NCBI RefSeq assembly: GCF_003063245.1
Contig: NZ_MUXE01000003.1
Span: 151,461-215,460, forward strand
From: Arcobacter caeni
GTDB taxonomy: Bacteria; Campylobacterota; Campylobacteria; Campylobacterales; Arcobacteraceae
Reading direction: 5' to 3'
DNA: 64,000 nt
Of the stretch, positions 21,523-29,946 are shown in pieces. How positions within the stretch are numbered: position 1 is the first letter of the stretch; each line of letters opens with the position of its first letter. The notes below the pieces were generated by a model that saw only the letters and a program-made list of their open reading frames with translations, did no database searches and was not told the DNA's origin. The position numbers and the translations under genes were made by a program.

Positions 21523-22377
21523 TTGACAAACAACGCTAAAGGATTAGCTCTTACATCTTTGGGTGTATTTATAATGAGTTTAGAGTCATTATTTATAAAA
21601 TTTACTACTGTTTCACCTTTTCTTTTTTCATTTTATATAGGAATATTTATGTTTGTTTCTATGGCTTCAACTTTAATTTTTAAGAAAAAAGAGTTTATAC
21701 AAAAAGCTTTAAAAACATCTTTTCCTATGTTAATAGTTTGTGCTACTTTAATGGGAACTTCAAATATCTTTTTTATAACAGCTGTAAAAACGACGACTGT
21801 TGCGAATGTGGTAATTATTTTTAGTACAGCTGCACTTTTTTCTGCTTTATTTGCATATTTATTTTATAGAGAAAAAATCTCGAAAAATATAATTTATGCA
21901 TCATTTTTTATGTTTGTAGGCCTGTTTATAATATTTAATGACAAACTAGAAATTGGAAGTATTAAAGGGAATATTTATGCACTTTTATGTACAGCTTTTT
22001 TTGCTACTTCTTATGTGATTTTATCAAAATATAAAGAGATGAACAGGGTTGTTTTAACAGCATTTAGTGGAATAGCCCTGAGTTGTATATCAATATTTTT
22101 TTGTGAAAACTTGGTAATTGATTTAAAAACATTGACAATTGTAATGACTATGGGATTATTAATAAGCCCGATTTCAAGGGTTTTAATAGGTAATGGTGCG
22201 ATTTATATAAGTGCTAGTGAAGTAAGCCTTTTAATGATTATTGAAACAATGATGGCACCTATTTGGGTTTGGATATTTTTAAATGAAGTTCCTAGTTCTT
22301 ATACATTTATTGGTGGAAGTATAATAATTGCTACTTTAATTGTAAATTCTATTTATACTTTAAAAAAAGGGGAATAA
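21523..22377 (+). CDS. EamA/DMT-family transporter
   Basis: A 284-residue inner-membrane protein with ten predicted hydrophobic segments arranged as two EamA repeats (first half about 5-135, second about 145-280). This matches the drug/metabolite transporter superfamily. The end of each half carries the usual conserved EamA pattern (VVIIFSTAALFSALFAYLFY; LLMIIETMMAPIWVWIFLNE). The substrate is unknown; such proteins often export amino acids or metabolites. It starts with TTG after an AGGA site. Its stop overlaps a bidirectional terminator shared with the next, convergent gene. Confidence 0.85.
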   Translation: MTNNAKGLALTSLGVFIMSLESLFIKFTTVSPFLFSFYIGIFMFVSMASTLIFKKKEFIQKALKTSFPMLIVCATLMGTSNIFFITAVKTTTVANVVIIFSTAALFSALFAYLFYREKISKNIIYASFFMFVGLFIIFNDKLEIGSIKGNIYALLCTAFFATSYVILSKYKEMNRVVLTAFSGIALSCISIFFCENLVIDLKTLTIVMTMGLLISPISRVLIGNGAIYISASEVSLLMIIETMMAPIWVWIFLNEVPSSYTFIGGSIIIATLIVNSIYTLKKGE

Positions 22378-22389
22378 ATTCCCTTTTTA
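22362..22389. terminator. Bidirectional terminator overlapping the EamA stop codon
   Basis: A-rich sequence, GGGGAA, a short loop, TTCCC and a T run form a hairpin that includes the stop codon of the EamA gene. It lies between two convergent genes and has A/T tracts suitable for both directions. Confidence 0.75.
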
Positions 22390-22986
22390 TTTTCCTTTTA
22401 GCTTAGTTAATTGAATATTGTGATAATTTCGCAATAAAATCAAAGCCAAAATAGAACCAATCAAAGCCCAAGCCATATCACTTTGAGTATCCCAAATATA
22501 TCCTTGTGTTCCTAAAAAATCATCTGCACCATCTCCTGAAAAAATGGCAACCCACCACTCTACAAGCTCATAAAATGCTGAAAAGCCAAGACAAAAACAT
22601 ATTATGAAAAAGTTTCTCCAAACTTCTATTGTAATTATACTTTTTCTTATGATAATCTCTCTTGCCACCATAGCTGGAATAAAACCTTGTGCAAAATGTC
22701 CCAACTTATCGTAGTTATTTCTATCTTGATTAAAAAATTCTTTTATAAAATCAAAGGCAGGAACTTGGGCATAAGTAAAGTGACCACCAACCATTAAAAT
22801 AATGCAATGAATTAAAATAAGCGTATAAACTAAAGGTGTAAGTTTAAATCTTTTGTAAGTAAAAGCCAAAATAACAAAAGCAATCATTGCTGGAGTTACT
22901 TCTAAAAACCAAGTAAACAAATCTTTTGGATTAATAAGTGACCAAATAAAAACACCAAAATATATAAATAACCAAACTCTAAACAT
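22387..22986 (-). CDS. DUF2238 / YjdF-family membrane protein
   Basis: A 199-residue polytopic inner-membrane protein with five or six hydrophobic segments. Conserved features of the DUF2238 (YjdF) family are present: GHFTYAQVP, NYDKLGHFAQGFIPAMVARE, AFYELVEWWVA and LGTQGYIWDTQSDMAWALIGS. The conserved polar residues within the membrane region (His, Asp, Glu) suggest a catalytic or ion-handling site, but the function is not known. An AAAGGA site precedes the ATG. It is divergent from the Type IIG restriction gene. Confidence 0.85.
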   Translation of the reverse strand: MFRVWLFIYFGVFIWSLINPKDLFTWFLEVTPAMIAFVILAFTYKRFKLTPLVYTLILIHCIILMVGGHFTYAQVPAFDFIKEFFNQDRNNYDKLGHFAQGFIPAMVAREIIIRKSIITIEVWRNFFIICFCLGFSAFYELVEWWVAIFSGDGADDFLGTQGYIWDTQSDMAWALIGSILALILLRNYHNIQLTKLKGK

Positions 22987-23087
22987 TGTAATCCTTTTGA
23001 AATTGCTAATAAGTTTATTTGCAAGGAATATTTTATATGATAAAATCTAATATATCAGTAAATTATTTTTTATAAGGTTAAGTTTTT

Positions 23088-26000
23088 ATGTCTATGTTTC
23101 AAAGTTCAGTATTAAAAAGTTTTTCTCAAGATGAGAGTTTAGTGGCTCTTAGATGGTTGCAGTTTCAAAAGTATTTGGCAAAAGTTGAATATATCAAAAC
23201 AGTAAAAGAAGAAAAATATCAAGATGGATTTCTAAAAGATATTTTTGAAAACTGTTTAGGTTACACACTTGATATGACAAATCCCTCAGATTTTAATCTT
23301 GAACGAGAAAAGAAAAATGAAACCGATGGTAAAAAAGCGGATGGTGTTATTTATGTAGATGGCAAAATCATTGGAGTAATCGAACTAAAAGCTCAAGATA
23401 CAAAAAATTTAGACAAAATAGAAACACAAGCATTTAACTATCACGCTTCTCACTCAAATTCTAAATATATTATTATTTCAAACTTTGATGAACTAAGATT
23501 TTATATAGATAAAAAAACAGCTTATGAGAAATTTTCTCTTTTTTCTTTGACTTATGAAGAGTTTAAAAAACTTCATTTATTAATATCATTTGAAAGTATC
23601 AACGAGAATATTCCCTTAAAAATCAAAGAAAAATCAGCAAATTTTGAAGCACAAATCTCAAAAGAACTATATAAAGATTTTTCAATATTTAGAAATCATT
23701 TGTTTGAAAACATCATACAAAACAACGATAATACAGACAAATCAACACTTCTTCGACTCACTCAAAAACTATGTGATAGAATCATATTTATTTTATTTGC
23801 AGAAGATAGAGGACTTTTAACAGCGAATACTATAAAAGAAATAAGAGAAGAGTTTAAAGCTCAAAAATTCACAGATTATAAACTTTATGATATTTATAAA
23901 TTTTATTTCAAAGCAATAAATGAGGGAAATGAAAAACTAAATATTCCAAAATATAACGGTGGATTATTCGCCCTTGATACTGAACTTGATAGTTTAAAAA
24001 TAGATGATTCTTTCCTTGATATGGAAGCTCAAAAACTAAGTGATTATGACTTTGATAGTGAAATATCTGTAAATATCTTAGGACATATTTTTGAGCAAAG
24101 TTTAACAGACCTTGAAGAACTTCAAGCAAATATTGATAATGTAGATTTTGACAAAACAAAATCAAAAAGAAAAAAAGACGGAGTTTTTTATACACCTGAA
24201 TACATCACAAAATATATAGTTGAAAACACTCTTGGAAAAATGTGTAGTGAAAAAAGAGAAGAGCTAAATATCACAAATGTAACAGCACCACAAAATCCAA
24301 AAAAACTAAATAAAACAGAACAACAAATAAAAGAGAATCTTGAAATATATAAAAACTGGTTATTCGATTTGAAAATCCTAGACCCAGCGTGTGGAAGTGG
24401 AGCATTTTTAAATCAAGCCTTAGAATACTTAATCAAAGAACATACTCAACTTCAAAATGATTTAGCACTTATGGGCGATTTATTCGCATCTTACACAGTT
24501 GAAGAAAGTGTTTTAGAACACAATCTTTATGGTGTAGATATAAATGAGGACGCAGTTGAAATAGCGAAATTATCGCTGTGGTTAAGAACGGCTAAAAAAG
24601 GAAGATGTTTAACTAATCTTGCGGATAAAATAAAATGTGGTAATAGTTTAATAAGTGATAAATCTGTTGTAGATAATGCTTTTGTATGGGAAGAAGAATT
24701 TAAAGAAGTGTTTGAAAATGGTGGGTTTGATGTGGTTATTGGGAATCCACCGTATGTATCTACAAAACAAATAGATAAATTTTATCGTGATTATTTTTGG
24801 GATAAATATTCAGAACTATTAATATCCGAAATGGATTTATATGAAATTTTCCTATATGATAATTTAGTGTACAAGCTAAATGATGGAGGAATATTAGGTT
24901 TTATAACACCTAATTCTTATTACACAAGTAAAAGTTTTGAAAATCTTAGGAAATATTTAATTGATAATACTCATATAATTGAAATAATAGATTTTCCGTA
25001 TAGATTTTTCCCTTTTGAAGATGTTAATACTGAAACATCTATTTCAATATTAAAAAAAGCAAAATTATCAGATACACAGATTACAAAAGTTTCTATAGCT
25101 TCTAAAGAAAATATTAATAAAAGTTTATTAATTGATAATAATGCAAAAATAAATGAAAAGGAATTTTCTCAAAATAACTTAAAAACTTTTTTTGATAATA
25201 AAATTATTATCAATCAAACAGATGTATTAATAAAATTACTGAAAAATGAAAGAATATTTGGAAATTATTTAGAATTACATAAAGGTTGGATGAGTATTCC
25301 TACTAAAACAAATATAAATGGACAAGTTATTGATAAAGGAATATTTGTAAAAGAAGAATTAGACATTTTTCAAATAGGAAACCTATGTCATAAATATATA
25401 GAAGGAAGAGATATTCATAGATATAATATAGATAAAGTAGAAAAATATGTAAATATAGAAAATATTGATAATAAAACTAAAAATTGGCATTTTTCAAATA
25501 AAATAATTCTTCAAAGAATTGTAGGACAAAATAAAAATAAGATATTTGCAACTTATGATAATAGTTATTATATAGTATTTCCAAATGCAAACTTAGTAAA
25601 TATTATAGATGAAACTCTTGATATTAGATTTTTTTTATCAATATTGAATTCAACATTAATTAGTCATTTTTATAATGTATATTTTGGAGAGTCTAATACA
25701 AATCTCACAAAACTTGCTTTTGAAAGTATTCCTATTCCTGATATTTCAAATATTATAAAAGAGCCATTTATCCAAAAAGCAGATTTAATGCTAGAACTAA
25801 ATAAAAAGCTCCAAGAAACAAAACAAAACTTTCACAATGAATTAAAACTAGAAAAACTAACAAAGAAACTACAAAATTTCGAAGAACTAGAATTTGATGA
25901 CTTTGTAAAAGAATACGCAAAAGCAATAAAACTAAAATTCACAGACAAACTAGAAGAAAGAAATTTCAAAAACAACTGGAAAGCTCTTTTTGAAAATGAT

Positions 26001-26123
26001 AAAAAAGAAGTCCAAGAACTACAATCACAAATCAATAAAACAGACAAAGAAATCGACCAAATGGTTTATAGACTTTATGATTTAACGGAAGATGAAATTA
26101 AGATTGTGGAGGGTGTTGAATGA
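23088..26123 (+). CDS. Type IIG restriction-modification enzyme (Eco57I-like single chain)
   Basis: A 1011-residue protein with nuclease and methyltransferase on one chain. The N-terminal PD-(D/E)xK-type nuclease shows Asp85 and the ELK triad (Glu99, Lys101) in GVIYVDGKIIGVIELKAQ. A helical linker follows. The N6-adenine methyltransferase has SAM motif I DPACGSGAFL (from Asp432) and catalytic motif IV NPPY (553-556). A C-terminal target-recognition region (about 690-900) and a coiled-coil tail complete it. Such enzymes cut and methylate foreign and host DNA respectively without a separate S subunit. The recognition site cannot be deduced. The reading frame is intact, so it may be active. It overlaps the next gene by 4 bases. 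Confidence 0.93.
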   Translation: MSMFQSSVLKSFSQDESLVALRWLQFQKYLAKVEYIKTVKEEKYQDGFLKDIFENCLGYTLDMTNPSDFNLEREKKNETDGKKADGVIYVDGKIIGVIELKAQDTKNLDKIETQAFNYHASHSNSKYIIISNFDELRFYIDKKTAYEKFSLFSLTYEEFKKLHLLISFESINENIPLKIKEKSANFEAQISKELYKDFSIFRNHLFENIIQNNDNTDKSTLLRLTQKLCDRIIFILFAEDRGLLTANTIKEIREEFKAQKFTDYKLYDIYKFYFKAINEGNEKLNIPKYNGGLFALDTELDSLKIDDSFLDMEAQKLSDYDFDSEISVNILGHIFEQSLTDLEELQANIDNVDFDKTKSKRKKDGVFYTPEYITKYIVENTLGKMCSEKREELNITNVTAPQNPKKLNKTEQQIKENLEIYKNWLFDLKILDPACGSGAFLNQALEYLIKEHTQLQNDLALMGDLFASYTVEESVLEHNLYGVDINEDAVEIAKLSLWLRTAKKGRCLTNLADKIKCGNSLISDKSVVDNAFVWEEEFKEVFENGGFDVVIGNPPYVSTKQIDKFYRDYFWDKYSELLISEMDLYEIFLYDNLVYKLNDGGILGFITPNSYYTSKSFENLRKYLIDNTHIIEIIDFPYRFFPFEDVNTETSISILKKAKLSDTQITKVSIASKENINKSLLIDNNAKINEKEFSQNNLKTFFDNKIIINQTDVLIKLLKNERIFGNYLELHKGWMSIPTKTNINGQVIDKGIFVKEELDIFQIGNLCHKYIEGRDIHRYNIDKVEKYVNIENIDNKTKNWHFSNKIILQRIVGQNKNKIFATYDNSYYIVFPNANLVNIIDETLDIRFFLSILNSTLISHFYNVYFGESNTNLTKLAFESIPIPDISNIIKEPFIQKADLMLELNKKLQETKQNFHNELKLEKLTKKLQNFEELEFDDFVKEYAKAIKLKFTDKLEERNFKNNWKALFENDKKEVQELQSQINKTDKEIDQMVYRLYDLTEDEIKIVEGVE

Positions 26124-26344
26124 CTGAAGTTTTTAAAAAGTATTGGTTATGGTTTTTATTACCATTAAGTATTATTATAATTTATAGTATTTTCTTGTAT
26201 CTAGTTTTCCCAATTAAAACACTTGAAAATACAGGGCAATTAGGGGATAGTTTTGGTATTTTTAATTCTTTATTTTCAGGATTTGCATTTATTGCACTTG
26301 TAATAACTATTCGTTTACAGCAAAAAGAAAATAAATATGATTAA
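26120..26344 (+). CDS. Short membrane protein, probably a truncated Abi-like protein
   Basis: A 74-residue protein whose ATG overlaps the restriction enzyme's stop (ATGA). It has two membrane segments (about 8-32 and 46-64) separated by LENTGQLGDSFGIFNSLFSG. That layout, ending in IRLQQKEN, matches the N terminus of longer putative phage abortive-infection membrane proteins, which normally continue into a long coiled coil and cytosolic domain. Here translation stops right after the second segment, and I see no continuation downstream. It is either a small accessory protein or a remnant. Confidence 0.55.
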   Translation: MTEVFKKYWLWFLLPLSIIIIYSIFLYLVFPIKTLENTGQLGDSFGIFNSLFSGFAFIALVITIRLQQKENKYD

Positions 26345-26394
26345 AACCCCTAATTTAAGGCTTTTTTAGAAGTAATTTTATTTTATAAAATAAA
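26342..26394 (+). other. Intergenic stem-loop and A/T palindrome before rhuM
   Basis: After the truncated membrane gene, an imperfect stem (AAAACCCCTAA / TTAAGGCTTTT) ending in a T run could be a terminator. Just beyond it, TTTATTTTATAAAATAAA (26377-26394) is a perfect 18-bp palindrome made only of A and T, which is weaker evidence in such A/T-rich DNA. Confidence 0.35.
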
Positions 26395-26463
26395 TAAAAA
26401 TCAAAAATAAGAAAACAAAAATAACAAACTGCAATATTTTCAAGTTCAAATCAAAAAAGTTTA

Positions 26464-26469
26464 TATAAT
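26464..26469 (+). promoter_or_regulatory. -10 element for the RhuM-family gene
   Basis: A perfect TATAAT lies 26 bases upstream of the ATG, with A/T-rich upstream DNA. It suggests that the RhuM gene is transcribed separately from the restriction gene. Confidence 0.4.
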
Positions 26470-26495
26470 TCTTCTATAAATTTCAAAGGCTAAAA

Positions 26496-27356
26496 ATGCA
26501 AGAAAATAAATCAAATATTATAGTTTATAATGATGGGGAATTAGAACTAAAAGTTTCTCTTGAAAATGAAACGGTATGGTTAAACAGAAACCAAATAGCT
26601 GAACTTTTTGGAAGAGATGTAAAAACCATAGGAAAACATATTACTAATGTTTTTAATGATGGTGAGCTAAACAGAATTGCAGTTGTCGCAAATTTTGCGA
26701 CAACTGCAATAGATGGAAAAATATATAATATTGAATACTATAATTTGGATGTTATTATTTCTATTGGTTATCGTGTAAAATCACAAAAAGGTGTGAGATT
26801 TCGACAATGGGCGACATCAGTTCTTAAAAACTATATTCAAAACGGCTTTGTTATCAACTCTGATAAGATTACAAATGATAGGTTTGTATCTTTGGAAAAT
26901 GAAGTGAGATTTTTAAAATCAAAGGTAGAAAATATTTCAAATACCCTTGAAAATAAAACACTAAAACCAAAACAAGGAATATTTTATGATGGACAAATAT
27001 TCGATGCTTATGTTTTTGTAAATGATTTAATAAAAACAGCAATTAGTGAAATAATCTTAATTGATAACTACATTGATGAAACAGTTTTTACAATATTCTC
27101 GAAATATCCAAATATTAAAATCAAAATTTATACTCAAAATATTTCAAAACAACTCAAACTTGATTTTGAGAAATATCAAAAGCAATACAAAAATATAGAA
27201 TTAAAAGAGTTCAAAAATTCTCATGATAGATTTCTGATTATTGATAAAAAAGATATTTATCATTTAGGAGCAAGTCTCAAAGATTTGGGTAAAAAGTGGT
27301 TTGCTTTTTCTAAATTTGAGATTGAAAATCTAAAAATATTGGGAAAATTAGAATGA
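26496..27356 (+). CDS. RhuM-family protein with C-terminal PLD-like domain
   Basis: A 286-residue protein. The N-terminal RhuM (Virulence_RhuM) domain shows a helix-turn-helix-like start (NRNQIAELFGRDVKTIGKHI) and the family hallmark EYYNLDVIISIGYRVKSQKG near residues 79-98. After a coiled-coil stretch, the C-terminal domain (about 165-286) has SHDRFLIID and YHLGASLKDLGKKWFAFSK, resembling a degenerate phospholipase-D/nuclease fold. RhuM genes are frequent next to restriction systems; the role is not established. The gene contains a 35-bp near-perfect palindrome (26676-26710). An AAGG site precedes the ATG. Confidence 0.85.
   Translation: MQENKSNIIVYNDGELELKVSLENETVWLNRNQIAELFGRDVKTIGKHITNVFNDGELNRIAVVANFATTAIDGKIYNIEYYNLDVIISIGYRVKSQKGVRFRQWATSVLKNYIQNGFVINSDKITNDRFVSLENEVRFLKSKVENISNTLENKTLKPKQGIFYDGQIFDAYVFVNDLIKTAISEIILIDNYIDETVFTIFSKYPNIKIKIYTQNISKQLKLDFEKYQKQYKNIELKEFKNSHDRFLIIDKKDIYHLGASLKDLGKKWFAFSKFEIENLKILGKLE
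26676..26710. repeat. Near-perfect 35-bp palindrome inside the RhuM coding sequence
   Basis: The arms ATTGCAGTTGTCGCAAA (26676-26692) and TTTGCGACAACTGCAAT (26694-26710) are perfectly complementary with one central base. It encodes AVVANFATTA (residues 62-71). The arms are richer in G+C than the surrounding DNA. Confidence 0.9.
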
Positions 27357-27385
27357 TTAAAATCCTTTAGAAATGTTAATTATCC

Positions 27386-27391
27386 TATAAT
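27386..27391 (+). promoter_or_regulatory. -10 element for the alcohol dehydrogenase gene
   Basis: A perfect TATAAT lies 30 bases upstream of the ATG of the iron-containing alcohol dehydrogenase, whose ribosome binding site (AAAGG) follows it. Confidence 0.4.
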
Positions 27392-27421
27392 AAGTCTTCA
27401 AAATTATTATAAAGGCATATT

Positions 27422-28561
27422 ATGAATTATACATATTTTAATCCAACTGCAATAGAGTTTGGAAGTGGCAAAATTAGCTCGATAGTTAATTATATTGATA
27501 AAAAATTAAAAGTATTAGTTGTTTATGGTGGTGGAAGTATCAAAAAAAATGGTGTTTACGATCAAGTAAAAACAGCACTTGAGGGTTACACTTGGTTAGA
27601 ATTTAGTGGAGTTGAACCAAATCCATCTCTTGAGACTTTAAATAAAGCAGTAAAAATTATCAAAGATGAAAAAATCGATTTCGTTTTAGCTGTTGGTGGT
27701 GGTTCTGTTATTGATGGAAGTAAATATTTAGTAGCAGCCGCACTTTATGATGGTGATGGTTGGGATTTTTTAGATGGTTCAAAACAAGTGCAAAAAGCTC
27801 TTCCTTTGGGAGCTATTCTAACTCTTCCAGCAACAGGAAGTGAATCAAATGCAACTGCTGTTATTTCAAAAAAATCAACAAATGAAAAAAGATATTTTGG
27901 CTCACCTTTGGTTTATCCAAAATTTGCAGTTTTAGACCCAAGTGTTATGATTACTTTAGATGATAGACAACTAGCAAATGGTTTAGTTGATGCTTTTGTT
28001 CATACATGTGAGCAATATTTAACATATCCAAATAGCTCACTTTTGCATGATGGTTATTCACAAACTATTTTAAAGGGTTTACATAACTTATCATTAAATT
28101 GGGAAAATAGAAGAACAGCTTTATGGCAAGAAAATCTTATGCTTTTAGCAAATCAAGCACTAAATGGCTTTATTGGTTCAGGTGTTCCTCAAGATTGGGC
28201 AACACATATGATAGGACATGAAATTACAGCATTTTATGGACTTGACCATGCACAAAGTTTAGCAGTTGTTCAACCATATCTTTTAAGAGTGATGATAGAA
28301 GATAAAAAAGAAAAATTGCTTCAAATGGGAAAAGAAGTTTTTAATATGCCTCAAAATTATGAAATAGTAATTGAAGCAATTGAATTTATGTACCAAAGTA
28401 TCGGAGTTCCTACAAAACTAAGTGCATATAAAACAGATAATAAAGTAATACAAAATATCACAAAAGCACTAGAAACACATGGTATGACAGCCCTTGGTGA
28501 AAAAGGAAATATTACTTTAGATAAAGTAGCTAAGATTTTAGAAATGTCTATAAAAAATTAA
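27422..28561 (+). CDS. Iron-containing alcohol dehydrogenase (YqhD/butanol dehydrogenase-like)
   Basis: A 379-residue group III alcohol dehydrogenase. The N-terminal Rossmann-like half has the nucleotide motif VYGGGSIKKNG (about 38-48) and GGGSVIDGSK (about 95-104). The metal site is formed by the conserved Asp/His set in GLVDAFVHTCEQ and in HMIGHEITAFYGLDHAQSLA. The family reduces aldehydes to alcohols with NAD(P)H; the overall pattern is closest to YqhD/BdhA, which are NADPH-dependent. The ATG follows AAAGG. It stands alone, between the RhuM gene and a terminator. Confidence 0.9.
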   Translation: MNYTYFNPTAIEFGSGKISSIVNYIDKKLKVLVVYGGGSIKKNGVYDQVKTALEGYTWLEFSGVEPNPSLETLNKAVKIIKDEKIDFVLAVGGGSVIDGSKYLVAAALYDGDGWDFLDGSKQVQKALPLGAILTLPATGSESNATAVISKKSTNEKRYFGSPLVYPKFAVLDPSVMITLDDRQLANGLVDAFVHTCEQYLTYPNSSLLHDGYSQTILKGLHNLSLNWENRRTALWQENLMLLANQALNGFIGSGVPQDWATHMIGHEITAFYGLDHAQSLAVVQPYLLRVMIEDKKEKLLQMGKEVFNMPQNYEIVIEAIEFMYQSIGVPTKLSAYKTDNKVIQNITKALETHGMTALGEKGNITLDKVAKILEMSIKN

Positions 28562-28586
28562 ATTCTAAAAAGTAAATTTTTATAGA

Positions 28587-28643
28587 AAATACCCCTAAGT
28601 CGAAATTTTAGGAGAGTCTTTATTTTGACACTTAGGGGTATTT
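28587..28643. terminator. Bidirectional hairpin between the dehydrogenase and porin genes
   Basis: The perfect 14-bp arms AAATACCCCTAAGT and ACTTAGGGGTATTT enclose a 29-nt loop, with A/T tracts on both sides. It lies between two convergent genes. Confidence 0.7.
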
Positions 28644-28655
28644 AAATTTTATAGA

Positions 28656-29810
28656 TTAAAATATATATGCGATTGTTGTATTTAATTGTTGTAAGTTTGT
28701 AGTGTTCGCATCACTATTATCTTCATTTGTAAATGCATAACCGATATTTAAATCTAAATTTTTAACAAGTTCATAAGTTCCCCATAGATTAAACTCAGAT
28801 TTTTTGAATTCTTCATATTTTGTGATTCCATAAAGTGCTGTAAGTTTAACATCTACGATTTTTTTACTTAACATTAAATATGTAGTTCTCGCATCTTTTA
28901 AATAAATTTGATCACCTTCTTCAAAAGGATTTATAGTTTCACCTGCAATATATTTAAACTCAGCGTCTTTATCAACTTGGATATAACCTAAAGTTGTTTT
29001 AAAACCTGAAATTGTTGCAAAGGTTGTAAGTTCTGTGATATTACTATTTTCAACATTATTCACATCTTCATTTGTTTGTGCATAGTGTGCCATTGCTCCA
29101 AAATCAATATCATTAACTTTATTTTTAAAGTTTAATTTTCCACCATAAATATCTTTTAATGAGGGTGCTGTTAATCCATAAGCTTTTGCAGAGATATTAT
29201 CAGTGAAGTTTTGTGTGATTCCTAGTTTATATAAACCACCATTTTCTGGGTTTACTTGTGTCATTGGTCTGTAATCTCTTGAGCTTACTCTTCCTTGTCT
29301 ATTTGTCCAAATCATCTCAACATCTGTATCATTTAACTTTGTGAATAAACTAACTGCATCTTGTGTTTTATCTATCCATTCAGTAGAAAGTGCTTGACGA
29401 CCTGCTTTTATATGAAGATTTTCTAAATCATAAGAGATATAAGCATTTTCTAAATCAGCATTTCTATTTTTCCCTGTTTCATAAAATCTTTCACTTGCAT
29501 CACCAAAACCTGTACTTGTTTCTTTATGAGAGTCCCCTTCAAATAAAGTTTTATATGCTCTAAATCCTACTACTGCACCAAAATTATAAAAATCTGCAGT
29601 TTTATAATTAAGTCCAATTGAACCAACGCTATATTGTGTATCATGATAATAAGCATTTAAATCTTTTTTTAAATCTCTTCCCTCATAAGTAGCACTTAAA
29701 TCACCTGATACTTTTCCATTACTTAAAGCTTCACCTAATGTATTTGCACTTAATACACTTGATAATGATATAGTTGCCATCACAACCAAACTTAGACTAA
29801 TTTTTTTCAT
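28656..29810 (-). CDS. Outer-membrane porin (Opr family-like)
   Basis: A 384-residue outer-membrane beta-barrel protein. The signal peptide is MKKISLSLVVMATISLSSVLSA; the mature part starts NTLGEALSNGKVSGDLSATY, which is typical of Campylobacterota Opr-type porins. Alternating hydrophobic strands follow, and the chain ends in the terminal Phe signature (NTTIAYIF). I moved the start from an upstream ATG (29837) to the ATG at 29810, because an AAAGGAG site sits just upstream and the signal peptide begins there. It is divergent from the torA-like gene, with a shared control region, so it may admit that enzyme's substrate (inference). Confidence 0.85.
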   Translation of the reverse strand: MKKISLSLVVMATISLSSVLSANTLGEALSNGKVSGDLSATYEGRDLKKDLNAYYHDTQYSVGSIGLNYKTADFYNFGAVVGFRAYKTLFEGDSHKETSTGFGDASERFYETGKNRNADLENAYISYDLENLHIKAGRQALSTEWIDKTQDAVSLFTKLNDTDVEMIWTNRQGRVSSRDYRPMTQVNPENGGLYKLGITQNFTDNISAKAYGLTAPSLKDIYGGKLNFKNKVNDIDFGAMAHYAQTNEDVNNVENSNITELTTFATISGFKTTLGYIQVDKDAEFKYIAGETINPFEEGDQIYLKDARTTYLMLSKKIVDVKLTALYGITKYEEFKKSEFNLWGTYELVKNLDLNIGYAFTNEDNSDANTTNLQQLNTTIAYIF

Positions 29811-29843
29811 ATTAACTCCTTTAATATTGGGAAGCATAACTCA

Positions 29844-29903
29844 AAAAAAAAGCAAAATAATCGAAAAAAGAAATTTATTTATTCGATTATTTTGCTCTTT
29901 TTT
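29844..29903. promoter_or_regulatory. Long inverted repeat between divergent porin and torA-like genes
   Basis: The perfect 14-bp arms GCAAAATAATCGAA (29852-29865) and TTCGATTATTTTGC (29882-29895) enclose 16 nt. Allowing one mismatch, the stem extends into an A6/T6 pair on the outside. It lies between two divergently transcribed genes, so it may be a regulator site or a two-way insulating terminator. Confidence 0.6.
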
Positions 29904-29904
29904 C

Positions 29905-29927
29905 TTGTTACCATTCTCTTATAACAA
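29905..29927 (+). promoter_or_regulatory. torA-like promoter region with TTGTTA/TAACAA dyad
   Basis: TTGTTA and TAACAA form an inverted repeat separated by 11 bases. The right half overlaps a -10-like TATAAC (29920-29925), about 20 bases upstream of the torA-like ATG. This arrangement would suit a regulator that blocks or assists polymerase there. Confidence 0.35.
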
Positions 29928-29946
29928 TCCAATAAAGGAAAAGAAA

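Noticed and set aside
23088..27356. Prophage or transposon boundaries around the restriction cassette
   Set aside because: I found no integrase, transposase, tRNA gene or flanking direct repeats, so mobility is not shown by the sequence.
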